Source: Aurantimicrobium sp. INA4 (GTDB taxonomy: Bacteria; Actinomycetota; Actinomycetes; Actinomycetales; Microbacteriaceae). From it: a DNA stretch of 64,000 nucleotides. Position 1 is the stretch's first letter. Each line of letters begins with the position of its first letter. Positions 9,190 to 18,618 of this stretch are shown here, piece after piece. Below the pieces are notes generated by a model, which saw nothing but the letters and a program-made list of their open reading frames with translations, had not been told where the DNA came from and searched no databases. The stretch lies in NCBI RefSeq assembly GCF_027924525.1, contig NZ_AP027040.1:248001-312000 (forward strand), given 5' to 3'. A program made the position numbers and the translations under genes.

Positions 9190-9705
9190 TTAGCCAGTGA
9201 AGCCAGCAGCATCCAGTGCAGACTGCAGGGACTGCAAGTAAGCCTGAGTTGTGTAAGTACCACCAGAGATATTGGCCACATGTGCGGACTGTGCAGTCAA
9301 CACTTCCGAGCGAACCATGGGAGCAACCTGCTGGCTGATCGCAATGGACTTCCGGTCGGCATCCGTGAGCTTCACGGCAATGACGTCGGTGATCTTTCCG
9401 CCAGAGATGACTGCCTGAACTTGAACAGTTCCAAAACGTGTGTTCACCACAGAACCGTCATAGGTTCCATCTGCAGGACCAGAGGCAACCGGTGCTGTGG
9501 TGGCAGCAGGTGCTGCCGCACTGGTGTCGGTTGTGCTCGTGGAGGAGTTAGAGGTTGTTGCCGAGGAGGCAGAGTTGCTGGTTCCTGAGGCAGAAGCCTG
9601 GCTCTCAGGAAGAGCAGAAACAAGAGTTCCCACTCCTGCCTGCCATCCGATAGCGATGATCGCTGCCGAACCCATTCCGGCAAAGAAAGCACTACGAGCG
9701 CGCAT
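9190..9705 (-). CDS. FMN-binding domain protein, membrane-anchored/exported
   Basis: 171 residues: a hydrophobic N-terminal segment (residues about 5-30, signal or anchor), a Ser/Thr/Ala-rich linker of about 45 residues, then an FMN_bind domain starting at GTYDGSVVNTRFGTVQVQA. Near the end, ISGGTYTTQAYLQSL corresponds to the site where ApbE attaches FMN through a phosphoester to Thr. The domain therefore probably sits outside the membrane as an electron carrier. Its start codon overlaps the stop of the upstream reductase gene (TAATG), indicating translational coupling, and apbE follows. The three genes form a compact flavin electron-transfer operon. Confidence 0.88.
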   Translation of the reverse strand: MRARSAFFAGMGSAAIIAIGWQAGVGTLVSALPESQASASGTSNSASSATTSNSSTSTTDTSAAAPAATTAPVASGPADGTYDGSVVNTRFGTVQVQAVISGGKITDVIAVKLTDADRKSIAISQQVAPMVRSEVLTAQSAHVANISGGTYTTQAYLQSLQSALDAAGFTG

Positions 9706-11138
9706 TAGAAATCAAACCTTTCTGCATGGATCTGGTGATCGTGAAGACCCAGACGCTTCGCGTCACGGACCACGAGGTCCGTCCAAGGGGTAGGGCCACA
9801 TATGTATAAATCGGAGTTTTTGATCTGGGGTGCCAGGGTAAGCAAGCTTTCACCCTTGCTGTATGCCTCGGCTGAAAGCCAGGTGTTCACACCCTTAGGG
9901 CGGTGACCTACCAGGACGCGCAGCGATGCGGACTTCTCTACGCAGAGGTCATAGGTTTCCTGCCACAGGTAGACATCCTGGGCGTCGCTTCCGCGAAGGA
10001 TCACGGTTGCCTCGAGAGGATCCAGGTCTGAGCTTTCCAAGATGGCGCGGATGGGGGTGATACCAATACCTGCACCAACAAAGACGGCCTTCTTGGTGGT
10101 TCTCGACGCATCAGTGAAGATTCCATAGGGACCTTCGAAGCTCACGCGAGTACCGGGCTTGAGAGAGAGCAAACGTGCACTTCCCTTGCCTAGGTCACGC
10201 ACTGTGATACGCAGCGAGCGACCATCTGGGTGTGCCGAGAGGGAGTAAGGGTGTGCATCCCACCACATGTTGGGAGCCCAGAAGCGCCAGGTGAAGAACT
10301 GTCCGCCCTGTGCACGCAGAGCATTAATGTCGCGACCGGTCATGGTGACCGAAACAACACCGGGAGCTTCAATATCTACTGAGCTCACGCGTAGGTCGTG
10401 ACGCAGCGAGCTGGCTACGGGAATGATCACGCGGAAGATGGTGATGGAAGCCAGGGCACCGACATATAGTGCCATCCAGTACCAGCGAGCCCAGGTTCCT
10501 TCAGCGAACATCATTCCCTGTGTGAACTGGTGGGGCAGGGCAAGCAGGATTGCGCCGTAGCTGAGCAGGTGCACGATGTACCAGAACTCGTAGGAGAGCT
10601 TGCGGCGGACAATCACCAGCGAGGTAACTACGACGGCAATCAAAAGTCCGGTCGCGATAAACGCGATAGACATATCTTGCTGGTTCACAATCATGTCGAT
10701 TGCTTCAGCAATCGGGTTCAAGCCCTGAGCAATGCCGTAGCCAACCATGAGCAAGAACATGTGAGCCAGGATCAGGTACAACACTGGCTTGCCCAGTTTG
10801 CGGTGCACGGCCAAAGCCTTGTCGTGACCGAATGTGCGGTCAATTACAGGAATACGTGCAGCCAAGATGAGCATGATGAGCATGAGGTCAGAGCCGACCA
10901 GGCCGGTGACAATGCCGATACCGGTGGTGACATCCTTAAGGCTCAGGAAGTATGTTGCTCCGCCGTCTGCGAGGAAAAGTGCAAGAACGATGGCAACAGA
11001 GAAGTAGACAATGGTCTCGAGCAGATCACCGCGACGCAGACGAGCGGTGTAGCGCTTCTTGATCTGCGTTTCACGTTGGGTAGCCACGTTATTTCTCCGT
11101 GTAGCTGCTTTGGTGGGCAGGGGTGCGGTTGAGGTCAT
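9705..11138 (-). CDS. Ferric-reductase-like transmembrane flavoprotein
   Basis: 477 residues. About six membrane helices in residues 40-250 include HRKLGKPVLYLILAH and WYIVHLLSYGAILLALPHQ, whose spaced histidines fit a ferric-reductase-type di-heme core. A cytoplasmic FNR-like module follows: DAHPYSLSAHP (FAD-binding RxYS-like motif, with HPYS), FEGPYGIF, and VGAGIGITPIRAILES plus CGPTPW for NAD(P)H binding. It likely passes electrons from NAD(P)H through FAD and heme to the outer face, where the FMN_bind partner could accept them. The true acceptor (iron, quinone, oxygen or a repair system) is not determined. The upstream region carries three 11-bp-spaced repeats. Confidence 0.88.
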   Translation of the reverse strand: MTSTAPLPTKAATRRNNVATQRETQIKKRYTARLRRGDLLETIVYFSVAIVLALFLADGGATYFLSLKDVTTGIGIVTGLVGSDLMLIMLILAARIPVIDRTFGHDKALAVHRKLGKPVLYLILAHMFLLMVGYGIAQGLNPIAEAIDMIVNQQDMSIAFIATGLLIAVVVTSLVIVRRKLSYEFWYIVHLLSYGAILLALPHQFTQGMMFAEGTWARWYWMALYVGALASITIFRVIIPVASSLRHDLRVSSVDIEAPGVVSVTMTGRDINALRAQGGQFFTWRFWAPNMWWDAHPYSLSAHPDGRSLRITVRDLGKGSARLLSLKPGTRVSFEGPYGIFTDASRTTKKAVFVGAGIGITPIRAILESSDLDPLEATVILRGSDAQDVYLWQETYDLCVEKSASLRVLVGHRPKGVNTWLSAEAYSKGESLLTLAPQIKNSDLYICGPTPWTDLVVRDAKRLGLHDHQIHAERFDF

Positions 11139-11170
11139 GAGATAAACCTGTCAGGGCTATCTGAAGGGAC

Positions 11171-11199
11171 CCTATGGGCAACCTATGAATTACTTATGA
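11171..11199 (-). promoter_or_regulatory. Three tandem heptamers with 11-bp period upstream of the flavin operon
   Basis: On the coding strand the heptamers read TCATAAG, TCATAGG and CCATAGG, each separated by exactly 4 bases, 33-61 bases before the reductase start. Direct 7-mers with 4-bp spacing are the binding pattern of OmpR/PhoP-family response regulators. This is a likely activator site; the regulator is not identified. Confidence 0.5.
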
Positions 11200-11227
11200 A
11201 GATTATTCTACAAGATGTAGAAGTAAA

Positions 11228-12007
11228 TTAGGCAAACTGCCAAGACCGCTTGGACAGTCCATACCAAAAACCGTCAATAGCGCTGGTGTTATCTAAACCG
11301 CTGTCTAATGCAGCACCCAGTGCAACATAGAGCGGAGCCCAGTGTTCAATGCGGGGATGTGCTTCATGGGCAGCAGGAGCGTCATCCCAGAAGTTCAGTA
11401 ACGCATCAATGTCTTTGTTTTCTAACGCTTCGGCAGCCCAGTGATCGAATTCCGCAGAGGCCTGGGGTGGTGTCACATCAGGACCGGCACCGGGGTTGAA
11501 CCAGCGCAAGTTGTGGGTTGTGAATCCCGACCCAATAATCATTGTTCCGGCATCACGCAGCGGAGCAAGCTTGCGCCCCATCTCGAACAGTTCCACCGGG
11601 TTCAAGCTCGGTAAAGATAACTGCAGCACAGGAACATCCGCATCGGGATACATCTGGGTGAGCGGAACATAAGCACCGTGGTCGAGGCCTCGGCCCTGGT
11701 CCTGCTGGACCTGGGGTCCGAGCACGCCGAGAACCTCAGCGGCTAACTCCCCCGCTGCAGGAGTGTCATATTGCATCTCGTAGTACTTGCTGGGGAACCC
11801 ATAAAAGTCATAGACCAGGGGAGTGTGTTCCTGGGTTGAGCTGATGGTGGGGGGAGCTTCTTCCCAGTGTGCGGAGACCATCAAGATCTGCTTGGGCTTA
11901 TCCAGTTCTTTACCCCATGAGGCAAGTTCACCTGACCAGCGCTGGTCGTCGACCAGCATGGGTGCACCATGGCTCATGAACAGGACGGGCTGTGTGGTGT
12001 CACTCAC
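11228..12007 (-). CDS. DODA-type extradiol dioxygenase (LigB-like)
   Basis: About 259 residues, matching the class III ring-cleaving dioxygenase family that includes E. coli YgiD. The metal and catalytic histidines appear in MSHGAPM, VSAHWEE, LDHGAYVPL and FTTHNLRWF, and IIGSGFTTHN is a family signature. The family uses Zn or Fe to open catechol-type rings such as DOPA; the substrate here is unknown. I favour the GTG start at 12007 because homologues begin about eight residues before the first motif; an in-frame TTG lies at 12022. It stands alone between the flavin operon and purU. Confidence 0.85.
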   Translation of the reverse strand: MSDTTQPVLFMSHGAPMLVDDQRWSGELASWGKELDKPKQILMVSAHWEEAPPTISSTQEHTPLVYDFYGFPSKYYEMQYDTPAAGELAAEVLGVLGPQVQQDQGRGLDHGAYVPLTQMYPDADVPVLQLSLPSLNPVELFEMGRKLAPLRDAGTMIIGSGFTTHNLRWFNPGAGPDVTPPQASAEFDHWAAEALENKDIDALLNFWDDAPAAHEAHPRIEHWAPLYVALGAALDSGLDNTSAIDGFWYGLSKRSWQFA

Positions 12008-12102
12008 AATAGGGTCTCGCAATACATCACAGAGAAGTTCTTTACACAGGCAAGAAGTGATTCTTGTGCGGTTTTATTCCCTCAGCGTTGTTCTGAGGTG
12101 AA

Positions 12103-12957
12103 CTATTTGAAGATGATGGTGCGTTGACCATCGCGGAGTACGCGGTCTTCAGCGAACCACTTCACTGCCTGAGTGAGGGTGCGACTTTCTTCATCCTGAC
12201 CGATGGCGACGAGTTCTTCTGGCGTGCGGGAGTGATCTACACGGACCACGTTTTGCTCAATGATGGGGCCTTCATCTAAGTCTGTGGTGACGAAGTGGGC
12301 GGTGGCACCAATGAGTTTCACACCGCGAGCGTGAGCCTGCTTGTAGGGGTTTGCCCCCTTGAAGCCGGGCAGGAAGCTGTGGTGAATGTTGATGATTTTG
12401 CCTTCGAGCTTGTCACACAACTCGGGAGAGAGAACCTGCATATAGCGGGCTAGAACAACCAATTCGATGTCATGTTCTTCCACGACCTCAAGTAGTCGCT
12501 TCTCGAATGCTGCTTTTTGCTCGAGTGAGGTCACTGGCATGGATTCGAAGGGGATGCCGTAGAAGCCGGCGAGATCTGCCAGGTCTGTGTGGTTGCTGAG
12601 CACGAGAGGAATATCGACAGGCAGTTGTCCCGCGCGCTGACGGAAGAGCAAGTCGTTGAGGCAGTGCGCTGCCTTGGTGGCGAGTACGAGGGTGCGCAGT
12701 GGGCGACCAACCACATCCAAGCGCCAGTCCATGTCATATCCGCTGGTGACTGGCTGCAGCGCCAGTTCAAATTCTTCACGGCTGGCAGTGGTCTCCACCT
12801 GCAAGCGCATGAAGAAAGTTCCGGTGTCATCGCTGGAGAATTGCTGGCTCTCGGTGATATTTCCATTGGCTGCAACAATGGCTCCGGATACTGCGTGAAC
12901 AATGCCGGGTTTATCGGCACAAACAAAGGTGAGTACCCAGTGCGTAGCGTCAGACAT
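12103..12957 (-). CDS. purU: Formyltetrahydrofolate deformylase
   Basis: 284 residues: an N-terminal ACT domain (ADKPGIVHAVSGAIVAANG) and a C-terminal formyltransferase-fold domain with HHSFLPGFKGANPYKQAHARG and ATAHFVTTDLDEGPII, the classic PurU motifs including the catalytic His and Asp. It hydrolyses 10-formyl-THF to formate and THF, balancing one-carbon units. It is divergent from glyA-folD, so one intergenic region controls enzymes that make and release one-carbon units. The ZTP riboswitch in that region is oriented toward glyA only. Confidence 0.93.
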   Translation of the reverse strand: MSDATHWVLTFVCADKPGIVHAVSGAIVAANGNITESQQFSSDDTGTFFMRLQVETTASREEFELALQPVTSGYDMDWRLDVVGRPLRTLVLATKAAHCLNDLLFRQRAGQLPVDIPLVLSNHTDLADLAGFYGIPFESMPVTSLEQKAAFEKRLLEVVEEHDIELVVLARYMQVLSPELCDKLEGKIINIHHSFLPGFKGANPYKQAHARGVKLIGATAHFVTTDLDEGPIIEQNVVRVDHSRTPEELVAIGQDEESRTLTQAVKWFAEDRVLRDGQRTIIFK

Positions 12958-12995
12958 ACTTCAAGATTATTGCCTTCAAGCTTGGTAGACTGACA

Positions 12996-13105
12996 CTGTC
13001 GCAACTGGCGTTGAGATGGGTATCCATCGGGGAGCGATTAAGGATCGGATGTGGCCGAACGCCTGGGCCATCACGAAAGAAACCTGTTACCGGGTTTGTC
13101 CCGGT
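12996..13105 (+). promoter_or_regulatory. ZTP riboswitch (pfl motif) with expression platform
   Basis: The aptamer at 12996-13070 shows the pfl consensus: TCGC then ACTGGCG, a short hairpin, CGGGGAGCGA, a linker, and the invariant CGCCTGGGC block. TCGC pairs with GCGA (P1) and GGCG can pair with CGCC (pseudoknot). Downstream, ACCGGG/CCCGGT (13089-13105) forms a hairpin just before the AGGAG at 13114. Known pfl RNAs sense ZTP/ZMP, a signal of 10-formyl-THF shortage, and turn on folate and purine genes. A TAGACT at 12986-12991 could be the -10 element. Confidence 0.9.
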
Positions 13106-13124
13106 CTACACCTAGGAGCCCACT

Positions 13125-14405
13125 GTGTCTTCAGATAACACCTTCAACGCCCCGCTCTCTGAGGTTGACCCCGAGATTGCTGCAGTACTGCAGGATGAAC
13201 TCGGACGTCAGCGCGACTTCCTTGAGATGATTGCCTCCGAGAACTTCGTTCCTCGTGCAGTGCTGGAATCTCAGGGTTCTGTCCTCACCAACAAGTACGC
13301 GGAAGGCTACCCCGGCAAGCGCTACTACGGTGGTTGCGAATTTGTTGACGTAGCTGAAAGCCTTGCCATTGAGCGCGCAAAGAAGCTGTTTGGTGCTGCC
13401 TACGCCAACGTTCAGCCACACTCCGGTGCTACCGCTAACGCCGCTGTTCTGCACGCGATTGCTCAGCCTGGTGACACCATCCTGGGTCTTGAACTAGCTC
13501 ACGGTGGTCACCTCACCCACGGTATGAAGCTCAACTTCTCCGGCAAGGTTTACAACCCTGTTGCCTACGGAGTTGACCCCGAAACTTTCCTTGTCGACAT
13601 GGAGGTCGTACGCAAGCTTGCTCACGAGCACAAGCCTGCTGTGATCATCGCGGGATGGTCTGCCTACCCACGCCAGCTCGACTTTGCTGAATTCCGTGCC
13701 ATCGCTGACGAGGTCGGCGCCAAGCTCTGGGTCGATATGGCTCACTTCGCTGGTTTGGTTGCTGCTGGTCTGCACCCCAACCCCGTTCCTTACGCTGACG
13801 TGGTTTCCACCACCGTGCACAAGACCCTGGCAGGTCCTCGCTCCGGTCTGATCCTCAGCCGTGACGAAGAACTGGCAAAGAAGCTCAACTCTGCTGTGTT
13901 CCCTGGACAGCAGGGTGGACCACTCATGCACGTCATCGCAGCGAAGGCAACCGCTTTCAAGTTGGCAATGGAACCCGCATTCAAGGACCGCACCGAGCGC
14001 ACACTCCGTGGTGCACAAATCATTGCTGACCGCCTCACTCAGGCAGACATGAAAGAAGCCGGCGTTGACGTCCTCACCGGTGGAACTCAGGTTCACCTGG
14101 TTCTGGTTGACCTGCGTAACTCTCCACTGGATGGCCAGCAGGCAGAAGATGTTCTGCATGCTGCCGGGATTACTGTGAACCGTAACGCTGTTCCCTTCGA
14201 CCCTCGTCCACCTATGGTGACCTCGGGTCTGCGTATTGGAACCCCTGCATTGGCAACTCGTGGCTTCGGCGACGTAGAGTTCACCGAGGTTGCAGACATC
14301 ATTGCTGAGGCACTCAAGCCCGGCGCAGATGTGTCTGCACTCAAGGCTCGCGTGAAGGTTCTCACCGAGAAGTTCCCACTGTACCCAGGCCTCGAGCAGT
14401 GGTAG
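13125..14405 (+). CDS. glyA: Serine hydroxymethyltransferase
   Basis: 426 residues, full family length. Motifs include [32 protein letters not shown], and [13 protein letters not shown] with the PLP-binding lysine near residue 233. It converts serine and THF to glycine and 5,10-methylene-THF, the main cellular source of one-carbon units. The GTG start at 13125 is fixed by AGGAG at 13114-13118. Its stop overlaps the start of folD by 7 bases, so the two are translationally coupled. Expression is expected to depend on the ZTP riboswitch in the leader. Confidence 0.97.
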   Translation: MSSDNTFNAPLSEVDPEIAAVLQDELGRQRDFLEMIASENFVPRAVLESQGSVLTNKYAEGYPGKRYYGGCEFVDVAESLAIERAKKLFGAAYANVQPHSGATANAAVLHAIAQPGDTILGLELAHGGHLTHGMKLNFSGKVYNPVAYGVDPETFLVDMEVVRKLAHEHKPAVIIAGWSAYPRQLDFAEFRAIADEVGAKLWVDMAHFAGLVAAGLHPNPVPYADVVSTTVHKTLAGPRSGLILSRDEELAKKLNSAVFPGQQGGPLMHVIAAKATAFKLAMEPAFKDRTERTLRGAQIIADRLTQADMKEAGVDVLTGGTQVHLVLVDLRNSPLDGQQAEDVLHAAGITVNRNAVPFDPRPPMVTSGLRIGTPALATRGFGDVEFTEVADIIAEALKPGADVSALKARVKVLTEKFPLYPGLEQW

Positions 14406-15280
14406 CAGTCACTCTCGACGGAAAAGCTACCGCTTCTGCCGTCAAGGGTGAACTCGCACAACGCATCGCAGCACTCAAAGCTCAGGGCATTACTCCTGGC
14501 TTGGGAACGCTGCTCGTTGGCGATGACCCTGGATCGCATTCGTATGTCGCGGGGAAGCACCGCGACTGTGCAGAAGTAGGCATCAATTCGATTCGAATTG
14601 ATTTGCCTGCAACAGCCACTCAAGCTGATGTTGAAGCTGCCATTAGGCAGCTTAACGAAGATCCTGCCGTCACCGGTTACATCGTGCAATTGCCATTGCC
14701 CAAGGGCCTCGATGAGCATGCTGCACTGGAACTGATTGACCCTGCCAAGGATGCCGATGGCCTGCACCCTATGAACTTGGGTCGACTGGTTATGGGTATT
14801 GAAGGTGAGCTGGCTTCGCCACTTCCGTGCACCCCTGCAGGGATTGTGGAATTACTGAGCCGTTATGGTGTTCCCCTGGCAGGTAAGCATGTCACAGTGG
14901 TGGGCCGTGGGCTGACCGTGGGTCGCCCACTGGGACTCTTGCTAACACGCAAGGGCATAGATGCCACGGTGACACTCACTCACTCCCGCACCGTCAACAT
15001 CGAGGACGACATTCGTCGCGCCGATGTTGTCGTTGCTGCTGTGGGTGTTCCTCACTTCATCAAACCTGAGTGGGTCAAGCCCGGTGCTGCTGTTTTGGAC
15101 GTGGGAATTACTCGTGTGGAGAATGCAGAAACGGGCAAAGCACAGCTCACCGGCGATGTTGATCCTGCGGTTGCTGAGATTGCTGGTCACTTCTCGCCAA
15201 ACCCCGGCGGAGTTGGTCCCATGACCAGGGCAATGCTTTTGGCGAATGTGGTGAAGGCTGCGGAGTTAGCTTCCCACTAA
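14399..15280 (+). CDS. folD: Methylene-THF dehydrogenase / methenyl-THF cyclohydrolase
   Basis: 293 residues. Family signatures are [14 protein letters not shown] (catalytic Tyr/Lys region), [31 protein letters not shown] (nucleotide-binding) and [14 protein letters not shown]. The bifunctional enzyme oxidises 5,10-methylene-THF from GlyA and hydrolyses the product to 10-formyl-THF, the substrate of PurU and purine synthesis. The GTG start lies inside the end of glyA. In some family members the first signature is VGxxxxSxxYV; here it reads [11 protein letters not shown]. Its stop codon is interlocked with that of the convergent Fic gene (CTAA shared). Confidence 0.96.
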   Translation: MVAVTLDGKATASAVKGELAQRIAALKAQGITPGLGTLLVGDDPGSHSYVAGKHRDCAEVGINSIRIDLPATATQADVEAAIRQLNEDPAVTGYIVQLPLPKGLDEHAALELIDPAKDADGLHPMNLGRLVMGIEGELASPLPCTPAGIVELLSRYGVPLAGKHVTVVGRGLTVGRPLGLLLTRKGIDATVTLTHSRTVNIEDDIRRADVVVAAVGVPHFIKPEWVKPGAAVLDVGITRVENAETGKAQLTGDVDPAVAEIAGHFSPNPGGVGPMTRAMLLANVVKAAELASH

Positions 15281-16455
15281 AGCCGATCGAGTTCCTTCAG
15301 AACTTCGGAAGCTTCAAAGACTCTGTTCCGTTTTCCTGCACTGACCTGTCGGATAATCCCAGCACGTGTCAACTGTTCTAGGGCATTATCCGCGGTCATT
15401 GCCGTGCAATTCAGGCGGTGTTGAAGCCAGGTGGAGGTCACGACAGGGTGCCCCAAAAGTACCGGCAACACTTTCCATACGGCCGAATCACTTCTGGTTC
15501 CTTGCAGTGCGTTGGTCCATTCATCGAAGAGTAGCTGCAGTCGAGCGTCACAGGACATTGTTCGACTTGCTGCTTGTTCTAACACTCGAGTGAAATACAG
15601 GCACCACTCATTCCAGTTTGGATCTCCCACAGCGGGGTGAGTCTGTTGAAGCTGGAATATGTAACTCTTGTTGTCCTCACGAAGTACTCGAGAGAGCGGA
15701 ATCAGTACCTCTCCGCCCACGGATCGCTGCTGAAGAATCAAGTGAACTAGCGCACGACCAGTTCTGCCATTTCCATCTCCGAAAGGATGAATCATCTCAA
15801 ACTGAGCATGAGCAATAGCTGCGGTGATCAGCGCTGAGTGCTTCCGAGAATTGATGAATTCAAGTAGATCAGCGATCAGTTCCGGAACCATCTCAGCGGG
15901 AGGTCCAACATAACTTGCATGCAGTGGTGACAGGCCACCAATCCAACTCTGAGACTTTCTCAGTGCACCTGCACTTGCTGCGAATTGTGTGTATCTCATC
16001 AGCGCGCGGTGAACTTCGAGAATGTGCTCGAGTGTTATTGGTTGCCCTGGATTGCTCTGAGCAGAAGCAACGTTGAGTGCATCAAGGTTTCCCAGAACCT
16101 CGTATTCGGAGTTGTGTTGGGTTAGTTGAGTGTGATTCAACTCCCTCAGTTGCTCAATACGCAGAAGTTGTGCCGGTGAAACAGAAACGCCTTCGATGAA
16201 TGAAGAGGCAACGGCTTCAGATCTCATGACGGCAAGTCCGATCATCTCGGATCGAGCCGTGAAGTGAAGAGTTGTGCCAGCTTCTGCCAAAGCCACGAGC
16301 GCATCTTCAACAGCAAGGCTGAGCTCTTGATCGGGCTGGAACTCTAGCTCACTAAGTTTGTTGGGTATGTATCGGGAATATGTTCCCGATTGTCGTTCTT
16401 GCCGGTAATAGGCGGTGGGGTCGCCTTCCCAGTATCCCTCAAGAAAACTGCCCAC
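15277..16455 (-). CDS. Fic family protein with C-terminal winged helix
   Basis: 392 residues. The Fic core [12 protein letters not shown] (His near residue 223) is intact, so AMP or another nucleotide moiety could be transferred to a target hydroxyl. N-terminal SSFIEG near residue 87 fits the (S/T)xxxE(G/N) inhibitory motif of class II Fic enzymes, which keep themselves inactive. The last 70 or so residues ([15 protein letters not shown]...[13 protein letters not shown]) look like a winged helix, seen in Fic proteins that bind their own promoter. The GTG start at 16455 has GAGG 5 bases upstream, inside a perfect palindrome. The gene seems to stand alone, without a FicA-like antitoxin. Target unknown. 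Confidence 0.92.
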   Translation of the reverse strand: MGSFLEGYWEGDPTAYYRQERQSGTYSRYIPNKLSELEFQPDQELSLAVEDALVALAEAGTTLHFTARSEMIGLAVMRSEAVASSFIEGVSVSPAQLLRIEQLRELNHTQLTQHNSEYEVLGNLDALNVASAQSNPGQPITLEHILEVHRALMRYTQFAASAGALRKSQSWIGGLSPLHASYVGPPAEMVPELIADLLEFINSRKHSALITAAIAHAQFEMIHPFGDGNGRTGRALVHLILQQRSVGGEVLIPLSRVLREDNKSYIFQLQQTHPAVGDPNWNEWCLYFTRVLEQAASRTMSCDARLQLLFDEWTNALQGTRSDSAVWKVLPVLLGHPVVTSTWLQHRLNCTAMTADNALEQLTRAGIIRQVSAGKRNRVFEASEVLKELDRL

Positions 16456-16463
16456 GTGAACCT

Positions 16464-16497
16464 CATAATATAGTTTAATTACTTAAACTATATTATG
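16464..16497. repeat. Perfect 15-bp inverted repeat at the Fic gene start
   Basis: Arms 16464-16478 and 16483-16497 are exact complements around TTAC. The repeat is AT-rich, unlike its surroundings, and its inner end abuts the Fic ribosome-binding site (GAGG at 16461-16464). It is probably an operator; it could also fold in the mRNA leader. A winged-helix region in the Fic protein makes autoregulation a reasonable guess. Confidence 0.85.
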
Positions 16498-16512
16498 TGA
16501 GACAGACAATGT

Positions 16513-17052
16513 CTAGGCTTCTGACGCCTCGGTCTTATAAATCTCTAGGCGCTTGCGGTAGTTGGCCGCATTGTTTCGAACAGCCTCCTGCTCTTCTGGA
16601 GTGAGTTCGCGGCGCACCTTCGCTGGCACACCCGCAACAAGTGAACCCGGAGGAACGATGGTTCCTTCCAGCACGAGGGCACCGGCAGCAACTAAAGAAC
16701 CCTTGCCAATCACGGCACCGTTCATCACGGTCGCATGCATGCCAATGAGGCAATCATCTTCCACCGTGCAGCCGTGAATAACAGCGTTGTGTCCCACAGA
16801 CACGTTCTTTCCCAGAGTGAGGGGATAACCAGTGTCAACGTGACCGCTGACGTTGTCTTGGATGTTGGAGCCTTCACCAATCACGATCGGTTCGTAGTCC
16901 CCACGCAGCACTGCGTTGAACCAGATACCCACGTTGGCATGCAAGGTGACATCGCCGGCCAGGCGACCGCCTGGTGCGATGTAGCACGAGTCGTCTACGA
17001 CCGGAGTGCCATAGGTGGGAACAGAAATGATCTGGGCATCAGGAGAAGTCAT
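16513..17052 (-). CDS. Gamma-carbonic anhydrase family protein
   Basis: 179 residues of left-handed beta-helix hexapeptide repeats (for example GDVTLHANVGIWFNAVLRGD, IGKGSLVAAGALV). Three zinc-ligand histidines are in place: SGHVDTGYP and VGHNAVIHG. The RGDYEPIVIGEGSNIQDN stretch is the trimer and active-site region. The family includes Cam carbonic anhydrase and the YrdA/PaaY-like proteins; the acidic loop needed for high CAM activity is not evident, so the reaction is uncertain. It is 18 bases downstream of the glycosyltransferase and probably co-transcribed with it. Confidence 0.9.
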   Translation of the reverse strand: MTSPDAQIISVPTYGTPVVDDSCYIAPGGRLAGDVTLHANVGIWFNAVLRGDYEPIVIGEGSNIQDNVSGHVDTGYPLTLGKNVSVGHNAVIHGCTVEDDCLIGMHATVMNGAVIGKGSLVAAGALVLEGTIVPPGSLVAGVPAKVRRELTPEEQEAVRNNAANYRKRLEIYKTEASEA

Positions 17053-17070
17053 GCACCCAAGCCTAGAAGG

Positions 17071-18618
17071 TTAACGCCGAGGTGGCGGAGGAAGTTTGGG
17101 CCCAATTTCAGGATTGGTTTGTGCATAGTGCCGGGCAGCATTCCAGGCCTGCCATTTACGCAGTGCGCGCCACCAGGCTGCAGACTTGTGCTTCCACGCC
17201 TTCGTCAACTCTTTGCCCCACAGCTGCAATACAGCCTCGTCGTTGAAGCCCTGCACGGTTGCGATGGCTGCCTCGCGCATGGCCGTTACTTTTTCAGCAG
17301 GGAGCTGCTGCAAGGTGGCAATGGCTTGAGCCATTGCTGTGACATCCCCGTCGGGAATGAGGAAGCCGTTAACCCCATGGGTAATCAGATCACTGGGGCC
17401 ATAGCGAATATCAAAAGCGATCGGAATACACCCAGCTGCCATACCCTCCAACAACACCAGGGGTGTGCCCTCCGTCTCAGAGGTAATGAGAATAAAGGAA
17501 GCTGTCTTTGTCTCTTCCAAAGCCGTGGTGCTGTAACCGTGCAAGGTGGTGTACTCAGCTGCACTGTGCTCAGCCAGTGCAGCCTCGACCTCGGGACGCG
17601 TCTCACCTTCGCCATAGACATCCAGGATTAACCCCGAGCCCACCATCAGCTGTGCTCGTGAAGTTGCTTCAATCGCAAGAGGCACACGTTTACGAGGAAT
17701 AAACGTAGCGACAACGAGTCCCCGGTTCACCGGGCGCTCCACCGTAATCGAAGCAGGATCAGGTAATGGCACCGAGTTGGGAATGACTACCAGGTTGGGG
17801 CTTGCCCCCATGACAGCTGTAATGTCCTTGCGCTGACGTTTAGTGAGTGCAGCAACGAGGTCGAAGCCTGGTAACTCACGAATGCTCTTGTGCCGTGCGT
17901 CCGAAAGAATGGGGCGGCCATCAGAAGTTGTGCCCTCTATGTGTGCGCCCTGAATGATGTGCACCGTCAGTGCATTACGGCGGCGATAACCCACAAACAT
18001 TCCCACTGCCGTCTTGCTGTCAATCAAGAAGGTGGTCTGTTGTGAACCAAATCTGCGATCAAGCACCCAGTGATAGAAATCATTCTGGAACTTCCATAAC
18101 TTGAATGGTTCACCAGAGTGATCACAGAGGATGATGCGGCGACCGCCACGGATTCCGCGCTCGCGGAAGTCCCGGCGGTCGCTGAGCATCAGCGTTCCGT
18201 CTGCGCGGTAGTGATCGGTTTGCAAGATGGTGATGTCATCTGCGGCATAGCGGATGCGACTGTAGAGAACACCGTCTCGGTAAAGCTCCTCAAACTCATC
18301 ACCGTCACCCAGGGGCGTGAAGGCCTCATTGAGTTTGGGTGAGGGTCCTGTAGGTCGTGCAGGAATGTGTTCTGTGCGTAACCAGTCCCAGATGTTCTCA
18401 ATCGAGACGTCTCCATCGAGACGGCCGAGCTGCCGCATCTGCTCTTCGATTTGGTCATAGTGGGGATAGCTATCGAACGTCAGAACAGTCACATGACCAG
18501 CACCGGCCTGGCTCAAGATGCTTGCGCGGTGCAACAGTGTGACGGTGAGCCCACCCGATTCGGGTCGAACACCCCAGGTCACGCTGACGTAGTTCGAGGC
18601 AGGGAGGGAAAAACTCAC
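17071..18618 (-). CDS. GT4-like glycosyltransferase
   Basis: 515 residues. The C-terminal half holds a glycosyltransferase group 1 domain: GLVVATFIPRKRVPLAIEA, LDVYGEGETRPEVEAAL, LHGYS, ITSETEGTPLVLLEGMAAG (the EX7E-type nucleotide-sugar site) and FDIRYGPSDLITHGVNGFL. The last motif resembles poly(glycerol-phosphate) alpha-glucosyltransferases of the TagE type, so modification of a wall polymer is possible, but this is inference. The N-terminal 250 residues are less conserved. No membrane segment is evident. The gamma-carbonic anhydrase gene follows. Confidence 0.85.
   Translation of the reverse strand: MSFSLPASNYVSVTWGVRPESGGLTVTLLHRASILSQAGAGHVTVLTFDSYPHYDQIEEQMRQLGRLDGDVSIENIWDWLRTEHIPARPTGPSPKLNEAFTPLGDGDEFEELYRDGVLYSRIRYAADDITILQTDHYRADGTLMLSDRRDFRERGIRGGRRIILCDHSGEPFKLWKFQNDFYHWVLDRRFGSQQTTFLIDSKTAVGMFVGYRRRNALTVHIIQGAHIEGTTSDGRPILSDARHKSIRELPGFDLVAALTKRQRKDITAVMGASPNLVVIPNSVPLPDPASITVERPVNRGLVVATFIPRKRVPLAIEATSRAQLMVGSGLILDVYGEGETRPEVEAALAEHSAAEYTTLHGYSTTALEETKTASFILITSETEGTPLVLLEGMAAGCIPIAFDIRYGPSDLITHGVNGFLIPDGDVTAMAQAIATLQQLPAEKVTAMREAAIATVQGFNDEAVLQLWGKELTKAWKHKSAAWWRALRKWQAWNAARHYAQTNPEIGPKLPPPPRR

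Noticed and set aside
16735..17631. Plus-strand ORF of 298 codons
   Set aside because: Lies over the carbonic anhydrase and glycosyltransferase genes, which have clear motifs.
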